Below, piece by piece: positions 1 through 4,660 of a DNA stretch of 7,315 bases. Both the position numbers and the translations under genes were made by a program. Positions within the stretch are counted from its first letter, which is position 1, and every line of letters begins with the position of its first letter. The notes under the pieces were generated by a model. It was not told the DNA's origin. It saw nothing but the letters and a program-made list of their open reading frames with translations, and did not search any database. Source of the DNA: an uncultured Clostridia bacterium. Lineage in GTDB: Bacteria; Bacillota; Clostridia; Lachnospirales; Lachnospiraceae. Where the stretch lies: positions 1 through 7,315 of the forward strand of contig CAMJIC010000127.1 of the NCBI GenBank assembly GCA_946405675.1. Direction: 5' to 3'.

Positions 1-813
1 AAGCGCGACCAGGCTGGCGTATTCTGCGATGATCTGGCGGCATGGGCCGAGACGGCGAAGGTTCAGCAGCTTCGCAAGGGAATAGTCTGACCGGATGAAG
101 CTGCCTGCGCACATGACTCCGATCAGGAGGATCAGAAGCATCACCAGGGAGACCAGGAAAAAGCTTTCAATGGAAAGCTGGTTTCCTGCCCGGATGTACT
201 TCACCTTGAACATATGATTACGGTGCAGCATATCCTGCATGCTCATGAGCAGAAGGTCTGTCTGGGCATTCGCGATCACATCCGGGTCATTGGTTCCGGA
301 CATCTTATAATAATCGGAAAGCGTGCTGCTGGCGCTGTTCATGGAGCCGAGGATGATGGAAACGGATTTTGAAAGCTCCCGGAGGATCAGGGTCTCAAGA
401 CCTGCGGAAGAAGCAGGCACAACCACGATCATTTTGTCGAGCCCTCCGGCCAGCAAGGTTCCGAGAACGCCGTCCGGGATGACGATCGCAGCGAGAATCT
501 CTCCCTTGCGGATCGCCTTTACCGCATCCTGTTTGGTATCGTAAAGCTTGAACGTGACCTCAGAGCGGGAAGAATCGAGCTGAAGCAGGGCCGGGAACGC
601 TGCACTGAATGTGCCGGAGTCGTTCACTCCCGCGATGCCGATGGGGACAGTGGCATTCTCGTCCCCTTCCGCCAGCTGCAATGTCCTTGCGGATTGCAGA
701 TAGAGGATGCCGCCAAGGGAAAGGCACAAAAGGAGTGTCATGATGCACATGGAAGGAAAGATTTTCAGAACTGCCTTCAGACGCAGCCTGGTATAAATGA
801 TAAAACGGTTCAT
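1..813 (-). CDS. ABC-2-type transporter permease, N-terminal part (runs off the left edge)
   Basis: Reading from ATG at 813 gives 271 codons without a stop up to the window edge. Seen: a short basic cytoplasmic start, a first membrane segment at about residues 18-40, a long non-membrane stretch at about 41-215, then a strongly hydrophobic segment at about 218-240 followed by a basic loop. The stretch QDAVKAIRKGEILAAIVIPDG-like (residues 96-115) resembles the extracytoplasmic domain of ABC-2 exporter subunits, where a substrate-independent 'A-x-x-x-G-x-x-x-A-x-x-x-I-P' pattern is common. The rest of the membrane domain should lie left of the window. The RBS GAAGG ends 6 nt before the ATG. The gene follows an ABC ATPase on the same strand, so the two probably make one exporter or membrane-remodelling complex in the cytoplasmic membrane. 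The substrate cannot be read from this sequence. The gap to the ATPase gene is enlarged by a 133-bp miniature element. A YhgE/Pip-like protein is the main alternative. Confidence 0.78.
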   Translation of the reverse strand, partial: MNRFIIYTRLRLKAVLKIFPSMCIMTLLLCLSLGGILYLQSARTLQLAEGDENATVPIGIAGVNDSGTFSAAFPALLQLDSSRSEVTFKLYDTKQDAVKAIRKGEILAAIVIPDGVLGTLLAGGLDKMIVVVPASSAGLETLILRELSKSVSIILGSMNSASSTLSDYYKMSGTNDPDVIANAQTDLLLMSMQDMLHRNHMFKVKYIRAGNQLSIESFFLVSLVMLLILLIGVMCAGSFIRSDYSLAKLLNLRRLGPCRQIIAEYASLVAL

Positions 814-910
814 TGATTTCCTTCTTCTCTATAAACGAATGTCTTTCGTAACTGTTCAGGACAGCCCGAAGCACTTGCTGCTGAGGGCGTATGAAAGCGT
901 AAATGAAGTG

Positions 911-948
911 GCATCGGGCGATTCAGGATGCGAAGCATCGCCCGATGC
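911..948. repeat. Hairpin inside the miniature element
   Basis: Arms GCATCGGGCG (911-920) and CGCCCGATGC (939-948) are perfect inverse copies with an 18-base loop. A smaller inner inverted repeat, GATGC (927-931) and GCATC (935-939), overlaps the second arm by one base. No T-run follows on either strand, so it does not look like an intrinsic terminator. Confidence 0.7.
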
Positions 949-980
949 GTAACTGTTCAGAACGGGTTCTGAACAGTTAC
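949..980. repeat. 32-bp palindrome at the right end of the element, made of two facing copies of the terminal repeat
   Basis: GTAACTGTTCAGAAC (949-963) and GTTCTGAACAGTTAC (966-980) are perfect 15-bp inverse arms around GG. The element therefore carries the 12-bp end motif three times: 848-859 and 949-960 in one orientation, and 969-980 in the other. The right terminus can fold on itself instead of pairing with the left terminus. Confidence 0.9.
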
Positions 981-1041
981 TGTCTTTCTTCGTTTATATC
1001 TGACTTTCGGACGCAATCTGTCCGGCAATCCATAAAAGAAG

Positions 1042-1764
1042 TTAAAGAAGAGCAGCAAGGTGCGCTGCATCCACTTTGTGATCCGTCATGACAGCGGCGC
1101 CATCCTTCAGGACATACGCTCTTGAGCAGCTTTCGATTTCACTGAGCTCATGTGATGCGATGAGGACGATCCCGCCTTTTTCGCAGAATGACCGAAGCCA
1201 TGTGACGATCTGCTCCTTTGCGATCAGATCCAGCGCAGCTCCCGGTTCATCGAGCAGCAGGATACGGGGATGATGGGCGAGGGCACAGCCGATGGAAAGA
1301 CGCTTCTTCATGCCGCCGGAAAGGGTACGCACTTCTTTATTGAGAAACTGATCAATATTCAGATCCTTCAGCACCCCGTCCGTAAGCTCCTGCCTGAGGA
1401 CATTCCTTCCGCCGGTATACCACAGACGAAGGTTGTCCAGGGCGGTAAGCTCTTCCAGAAGCGGCGTGGACTGCGGAACGTAACCGATCAGCCGGGAAGC
1501 ATCCTGTCTGCGGCGGAAAAGATCGATCGAAGAACCATTCCCCGTATTACCCGGATCATACAGGAAGGAGCCGGAATCCGCCCGCACGACACCTGCCAGA
1601 ATCGACAAAAGCGTAGACTTCCCGCATCCGTTCTTTCCAAGAATGCATGTCATCGAACCCTCATCCGCTTCCATGCTCACACCGCGCAGGATCTGCGCAG
1701 ACCGGTAACTCTTCCGGATTTCCTGAATTCTGATCTTCATAGCTGATGGTATATCTCTTTCCAA
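1042..1764 (-). CDS. ABC transporter ATP-binding protein
   Basis: This is the nucleotide-binding subunit that hydrolyses ATP on the cytoplasmic face to power the membrane partner. Counting from the proposed TTG start (240 residues), the motifs appear in order: Walker A GKNGCGKST at 43-51, Q-loop Q98 in GYVPQ, signature LSGGMKKR at 148-155, Walker B ILLLDEP at 168-174, D-loop ALD at 177-179, and switch histidine H205. All catalytic residues are present and the length is normal for a single-domain exporter ATPase. Start choice: TTG at 1764 has GGAGGG four bases upstream (1769-1774). An in-frame ATG at 1740 (232 residues) starts at a typical family N-terminus but has a poorly spaced RBS. The longer ATG at 1797 overlaps the promoter -10 and is unlikely. 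The gene is first in a unit with the permease downstream. It is read divergently from the exported-protein gene at 2041. Confidence 0.93.
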   Translation of the reverse strand: MERDIPSAMKIRIQEIRKSYRSAQILRGVSMEADEGSMTCILGKNGCGKSTLLSILAGVVRADSGSFLYDPGNTGNGSSIDLFRRRQDASRLIGYVPQSTPLLEELTALDNLRLWYTGGRNVLRQELTDGVLKDLNIDQFLNKEVRTLSGGMKKRLSIGCALAHHPRILLLDEPGAALDLIAKEQIVTWLRSFCEKGGIVLIASHELSEIESCSRAYVLKDGAAVMTDHKVDAAHLAALL

Positions 1765-1768
1765 TGAT

Positions 1769-1774
1769 CCCTCC
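1769..1774 (-). promoter_or_regulatory. Ribosome binding site GGAGGG that favours a TTG start for the ABC ATPase
   Basis: On the minus strand GGAGGG is followed by four bases and then TTG at 1764. It is the only strong Shine-Dalgarno sequence near the N-terminus. The ATG at 1740 would have only GGAAAGAG, too far upstream (about 14 nt). Confidence 0.6.
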
Positions 1775-1787
1775 GGACAACTGCTAT

Positions 1788-1816
1788 ACTTTACCATATT
1801 CTGATGTAAGGGTCAA
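1788..1816 (-). promoter_or_regulatory. SigA-type promoter of the ABC exporter operon, extended -10
   Basis: The -35 is TTGACC (1816-1811 on the minus strand), followed by a 17-bp spacer and -10 TAAAGT (1793-1788) with an upstream TGG giving an extended -10. Transcription would begin near 1781, about 17 nt before the TTG start. The repeat cluster begins 8 bp upstream of the -35. Confidence 0.6.
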
Positions 1817-1823
1817 AATGATT

Positions 1824-1851
1824 GTTGCAAGATCGCACTCCTGTCAGCGGG
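1824..1851 (+). repeat. Dispersed palindromic repeat, copy A (inverted relative to the next two)
   Basis: It begins GTTGCAAGATCGCACTCCTG and ends CAGCGGG. It matches the reverse complement of the copies at 1866-1894 and 1902-1930 with one extra base and a few substitutions. With copy 1866-1894 it can form a long imperfect stem whose loop contains the perfect palindrome GGGTATACCC (1849-1858, partly in the arm). Confidence 0.7.
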
Positions 1852-1865
1852 TATACCCACAGGCT

Positions 1866-1894
1866 GGCCCGCCGGCAGGGGTGTGACTTGCAGC
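1866..1894 (-). repeat. Dispersed palindromic repeat, copy C
   Basis: On the minus strand it reads GCTGCAAGTCACACCCCTG, then CCGGCGGGCC. It is the best-preserved copy and is close to the apparent consensus. It faces copy A to form a hairpin and is a direct repeat of the copy 36 bp to its right. Confidence 0.75.
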
Positions 1895-1901
1895 CTCAGG
1901 C

Positions 1902-1930
1902 GGCCCGCCGGAAGGAGCGTGATTTGTAAC
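1902..1930 (-). repeat. Dispersed palindromic repeat, copy B
   Basis: On the minus strand it reads GTTACAAATCACGCTCCTT, then CCGGCGGGCC. The GGCCCGCCGG core on the plus strand is identical to copy C. Its end lies two bases from the -35 of the promoter for the 2041 gene. Confidence 0.75.
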
Positions 1931-1932
1931 CA

Positions 1933-1961
1933 TTGCGTGAAAGACATGTTTTTGATATAGT
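1933..1961 (+). promoter_or_regulatory. SigA-type promoter of the exported-protein gene, extended -10
   Basis: The -10 is TATAGT (1956-1961), preceded by TGA to give an extended -10. The -35 TTGCGT (1933-1938) is weak and 17 bp upstream. The predicted start is near 1968, leaving a leader of about 70 nt that ends in the RBS GGAGG (2029-2033). Confidence 0.5.
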
Positions 1962-2040
1962 AAGCTGATTGTAATGGACAGGCGGTGTATGAGGCAGTGC
2001 ATATTCAGCCGGTCTGCCTTTTCAAATTGGAGGAAATGAT

Positions 2041-3624
2041 ATGAGAAAGCTTTGGCATATCCTGCGGGTCATACCGGTATGGATCCTTGCTGTTTTCGTG
2101 ATATCTCAGGGTGTTATTGCATCTGAAGCGTCTAAGCCTGGCCACACGATCGATCCGGGGGAGATCCTCCTTGATCTTTGGCGGCGGGCGAAGGAAACCG
2201 TGGACAGCGTTACGATACCTGATTTTGAGGGAGAGGTGCGTGTGGCGGCTGCGGACGGGATGCGGGATGCCATCGCGGAGCATTTCCGCTCCGAGGATGA
2301 CATGTCCTGGATCCAGAATGCGGATGTCCGGCTGCAGGGGACTTCCAACGAGACCAACGGTGCAGACCTGGAGGCCACATTGCTGTTCAATGATACTGAG
2401 CTGTATCATTTGCAGGCATCTTATGACCGTGCACAGAACATTATATATCTGGTATGTCCTGAACTGAAGAAGACGGTTCTTGCGTTCCCGATCGGAGATT
2501 TCACGGCGGATGCGCAGACGATCACCGGCAGGAAGGTCACGCCTGAGATGATCGCGGAATATACGACGGTCCTGACAGAGCTGAATGATCTGGTCAGAAC
2601 CATTTCCCTGGAGACGCTTCGCGGGGAAGTGGACAGGTATGTGGGTGCGCTTGGGAAGTATTTTCATGTAGAAAATGGTTTTATGACTGTTCTGGCGGGA
2701 AGCCTTTCCAGGGAAGCCCATACGGTTGCTATATCGATCAAAGCGGAGGATCTGAAGGAGATGATACCGGAGGCGCTGAGGATGCTTTCTGAGGATCAGT
2801 TTCTCCAGGAGATCCTGAGGAGTCCTTTTGCCGAGCATGTATTCAGGCTGACAGTGGGAAAGAAGGCATATGGGCTGCTTCCGGAAGGAACCTTATGGCA
2901 GATCGTGCAGAATGCATTGGTTCAGGCTTCCAATAAGGATTACACAAAGCTGAAAGAGGTTGCCGCCACCATCGCATTCGACCGCAGCCAGATCCCGATC
3001 CACCTTTCCGTATCCATGGAACAGAGCGGGATGAAGGCAGAACTGCTTCAGGTCAGCGCGATCATGGACGGATCCGACCATGCCATGGAGCTTTCGCTGG
3101 GTCCTGTTCTGGCAAAGAAGGCAGGGCTGGGGGCGACCATGTCCAGCGGACTGCTTCTCCAGGGGAACCTGAAGGATGCAATTCTCAGGGAGACGCTCAG
3201 CCTGAAAGTCAATGGCGAGATAATACCGCTGCTGCGGATTCAGGATTTTGACCTGCTCGAGATCCGGGATGCATGGCTGAAGGGGACAGTTACCCTGATC
3301 TGGAAGGGACATGAATACAGCTGCAGATTCTTCCGGGATGAGAACGGGATGAGGACGATGACCTATTCCGTGAATGGAGAGGAATGGTTTACCCTGACCG
3401 CTGATATCAGGAAGGTGGAGAACACAAGCCTGGATGAAATGGATCTTTCCGACGCGTTCACGGTGGATTCCAGAAAAGCATTTTTCAAGTATATGAGAGA
3501 TGCTTCCGCGATCCGGATGTTTGAAAAGCTCTCCTCGGCAGGTGTTCCGCAGGAATATGTGGATATGCTGACGGACGGCGAAGCGGCAACGGAATCCTCC
3601 CGGGAGAATACGGTCGAGCGATGA
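2041..3624 (+). CDS. Exported protein of unknown function, 527 residues
   Basis: I do not recognise the family. Seen: a basic start (MRK) then a hydrophobic stretch at about residues 7-27, with possible signal-peptidase sites after VIA (25-27) or SEA (28-30). There is no lipobox cysteine. The remainder has no further clear membrane span and no cell-wall anchor (the C-terminus is acidic and polar, TESSRENTVER), so a secreted or N-terminally anchored protein is inferred. Regular alternating segments such as 'ATLLFNDTELYHLQASYD' and 'KGTVTLIWKGHEYSCRFFRD' suggest extended beta-sheet, broken by helical stretches. Only a few cysteines are visible in the mature part. The RBS GGAGG ends 7 nt before the ATG, making the start secure. 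It is transcribed divergently from the ABC exporter operon across a 276-bp region, which could mean a shared process. A lipid- or polymer-binding beta fold is possible but not shown. Confidence 0.85.
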   Translation: MRKLWHILRVIPVWILAVFVISQGVIASEASKPGHTIDPGEILLDLWRRAKETVDSVTIPDFEGEVRVAAADGMRDAIAEHFRSEDDMSWIQNADVRLQGTSNETNGADLEATLLFNDTELYHLQASYDRAQNIIYLVCPELKKTVLAFPIGDFTADAQTITGRKVTPEMIAEYTTVLTELNDLVRTISLETLRGEVDRYVGALGKYFHVENGFMTVLAGSLSREAHTVAISIKAEDLKEMIPEALRMLSEDQFLQEILRSPFAEHVFRLTVGKKAYGLLPEGTLWQIVQNALVQASNKDYTKLKEVAATIAFDRSQIPIHLSVSMEQSGMKAELLQVSAIMDGSDHAMELSLGPVLAKKAGLGATMSSGLLLQGNLKDAILRETLSLKVNGEIIPLLRIQDFDLLEIRDAWLKGTVTLIWKGHEYSCRFFRDENGMRTMTYSVNGEEWFTLTADIRKVENTSLDEMDLSDAFTVDSRKAFFKYMRDASAIRMFEKLSSAGVPQEYVDMLTDGEAATESSRENTVER

Positions 3625-3656
3625 AGGCAGCCGGATGGCCCTGCCGGTGAATACGC

Positions 3657-3709
3657 GCCGGGATCCGGCCGGGATTGCCGGGAAATAAGAACTGGCACCT
3701 GGCCGGGAT
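3657..3709. repeat. Four short GCCGGGA(T/A) repeats between convergent genes
   Basis: GCCGGGAT occurs at 3657-3664, 3668-3675 and 3702-3709, and GCCGGGAA at 3677-3684. The last copy touches the stop codon of the DUF4250 gene. A 5-bp stem GCCGG/CCGGC is possible at 3657-3669, but no T-run follows on either strand. I see no convincing terminator in this 84-bp convergent gap. Confidence 0.4.
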
Positions 3710-3891
3710 CAGACGAAACGGTTCAGCTTTTCATCGTAGGTATAGTCGATGGCTGCAAGCTTTTCTTCCAGCTCGGACCGGTCCTGGTTAAAGAACCTGC
3801 ACAGGTCATCCAGACTGGAAAATTCGTCCCGCAGCTGCGTGTTGACAACGCTGAGAAGCATCATGGGATGATTGGGTAAAAGGCTTGCCAT
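3709..3891 (-). CDS. DUF4250 family small protein, 60 residues
   Basis: The sequence has the features I associate with DUF4250: a 'P-x-M-L-L-S-x-x-N-T-x-L-R-D' block at residues 9-22, 'SSLDDLC' at 25-31, and a C-terminal 'YTYDEKLNRFV' at 50-60, at the family's usual length of about 60. The family has no known function that I can cite. There is no signal peptide or membrane segment, so it should be cytoplasmic. The middle 'LDDLCRFFNQDRSELEEKLAAI' could be a short helix-turn-helix-like pair of helices, which is an inference only. The RBS AAGGAG ends 8 nt before the ATG. The gene stands alone, convergent with the exported-protein gene and divergent from the membrane-protein/rarA/argS operon, with its own consensus promoter. 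Confidence 0.88.
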   Translation of the reverse strand: MASLLPNHPMMLLSVVNTQLRDEFSSLDDLCRFFNQDRSELEEKLAAIDYTYDEKLNRFV

Positions 3892-4015
3892 TGGACTTAC
3901 TCCTTTCTGACATGGAACGACATGGAGTCACATTCCGCCCCGCTCCGTTTCATGGATTCGGAGAGAGGATTCACTCACCGGCCGCTTTGCCGGCAGAGAC
4001 AGGACACTGGAAACG

Positions 4016-4045
4016 ATTATAGGCATTCCGCCCGGAGATTGTCAA
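4016..4045 (-). promoter_or_regulatory. Perfect-consensus SigA promoter for the DUF4250 gene
   Basis: On the minus strand TTGACA (4045-4040) and TATAAT (4021-4016) both match consensus exactly, with an 18-bp spacer. The expected start is near 4009, giving a leader of about 118 nt before the ATG at 3891. That leader contains a 5-bp GC hairpin (CCGGC/GCCGG) and two copies of TCCATGTC, but no riboswitch I recognise. Confidence 0.8.
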
Positions 4046-4081
4046 CGAACCCGCTGCCTGGCGGGGGAGGGATTGAATGGT

Positions 4082-4660
4082 ATGATAGAGAAACTCAGAA
4101 ATCAGGAGAGGCTGAGCGAAGAACAGGAGAGGCGGATCGAGATCCGTATACGGAATGCTGTCCTTGCCCTCATAGCGGTCGCTGTTGTTGTGATCATCAT
4201 CGCATTGATGCGCGGGATGAAGCCGGGAAACTGGTATTATGCCCTGATCCTTGCAGTACTGGGAAGTGTGTGGGTCACCAGATATGTGCTTTCCGCAGTC
4301 TGGAAGCGATCTCTGGCACAGCGCACCGATGAACAGGTTTCCGCTTATCTGAAGGCAGCGGGACTGGAGCTTGCCGCTTACGCCGGACTGGGATGGTTCC
4401 TGATCGGCTTGAACGGCAATGCGATCATCGGCGCGGTGATCTATGTGATTGCGGTGACGGCGGCGAGGAAGCAGAAGGATCTGTATTACGGTGAACCGGC
4501 GGTTGGGAATTCGCCGGCTCCGGCAGGAAACCTTATGGAGGAACAGGATGGAAGGATGGACGCAAAGAATGCTTCCATAAAGAATGTTTCCATGGAGAAC
4601 CTTCCATCTGCTGCAGACCGCCTTATGAGGGAAAAGGAGTCGGAAGATGGATCTGTTTGA
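4082..4660 (+). CDS. Small multi-pass membrane protein of unknown function, 192 residues
   Basis: I do not recognise the family. Seen: a charged N-terminus (residues 1-24, LSEEQERRIEIRIR), hydrophobic segments at about 25-43, 51-70, and 94-128 (long enough for two spans), then a polar tail of about 60 residues from 129. The tail contains a five-residue tandem repeat. Start choice: ATG at 4082 has GGAGGG (4066-4071) 10 nt upstream. An in-frame TTG at 4073 would lie almost on top of that RBS. The 3' end overlaps the rarA start by 14 bp (4647-4660), so the two are probably translationally coupled and co-transcribed. No good forward promoter is visible upstream; the strong promoter there points the other way. 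Confidence 0.82.
   Translation: MIEKLRNQERLSEEQERRIEIRIRNAVLALIAVAVVVIIIALMRGMKPGNWYYALILAVLGSVWVTRYVLSAVWKRSLAQRTDEQVSAYLKAAGLELAAYAGLGWFLIGLNGNAIIGAVIYVIAVTAARKQKDLYYGEPAVGNSPAPAGNLMEEQDGRMDAKNASIKNVSMENLPSAADRLMREKESEDGSV
4564..4607 (+). repeat. 15-bp tandem repeat within the membrane-protein gene
   Basis: AAAGAATGCTTCCAT (4564-4578) is followed directly by AAAGAATGTTTCCAT (4579-4593), one mismatch in 15. A degenerate third unit of 14 bp ending CTTCCAT follows (4594-4607). In the protein this gives KNASI, KNVSM and ENLPS at residues 162-176, so the reading frame is kept. Confidence 0.7.

Larger units (their letters stand above)
848..980. mobile_element. 133-bp MITE-like element with IS66-type ends (GTAA..., 8-bp target duplication)
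   Basis: The element begins with GTAACTGTTCAG (848-859) and ends with its exact inverse CTGAACAGTTAC (969-980), giving 12-bp perfect terminal inverted repeats. It is bordered on both sides by the direct repeat TGTCTTTC. It has no plausible coding capacity, so it would depend on a transposase supplied in trans. Known from the family: IS66 elements have ends starting GTAA and make 8-bp duplications, so an IS66-type source is inferred. Internally it has a hairpin at 911-948 and a near-perfect palindrome at 949-980. It lies between the ABC ATPase and permease genes. Confidence 0.75.
830..998. repeat. Hairpin-shaped target site split by the miniature element, with 8-bp target duplication
   Basis: TATAAACGAA at 830-839 is the exact inverse of TTCGTTTATA at 989-998. 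Immediately inside each arm lies TGTCTTTC (840-847 and 981-988), in the same orientation on both sides. Removing one TGTCTTTC and the DNA between the copies leaves a clean 10-bp stem with an 8-nt loop. This is what an insertion making an 8-bp target duplication in a hairpin loop would produce. The ancestral hairpin would sit directly upstream of the permease RBS. Confidence 0.75.

Noticed and set aside
911..980. Intrinsic terminator between the ABC ATPase and the permease
   Set aside because: The stems are strong but no T-run follows on either strand, and terminal repeats plus target duplication explain the structure better.
903..1091. Plus-strand 62-codon frame across the miniature element
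   Set aside because: It is formed largely by the element and hairpin sequences, has no RBS and overlaps the 3' end of the ABC ATPase gene.
1824..1930. CRISPR-like array
   Set aside because: The copies are in mixed orientation, diverged, and separated by only 14 and 7 bp, unlike identical direct repeats with regular spacers.
1821..1934. 3-bp ATT target duplication around the 107-bp repeat cluster
   Set aside because: ATT occurs on both sides but is offset by one base from the repeat end and is too short to be meaningful.
3625..3708. Bidirectional terminator between the convergent genes
   Set aside because: Only short GC stems such as GCCGG/CCGGC are present and there is no T-run on either strand.
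3960..4080. Forward promoter for the membrane-protein/rarA/argS operon
   Set aside because: TATAGG at 4018-4023 is the only -10-like site noticed, and no acceptable -35 lies 16-18 bp upstream; the strong promoter here points the other way.
4073..4081. TTG start at 4073 for the membrane protein
   Set aside because: It is one base from the end of the GGAGGG RBS; the ATG at 4082 has workable spacing.
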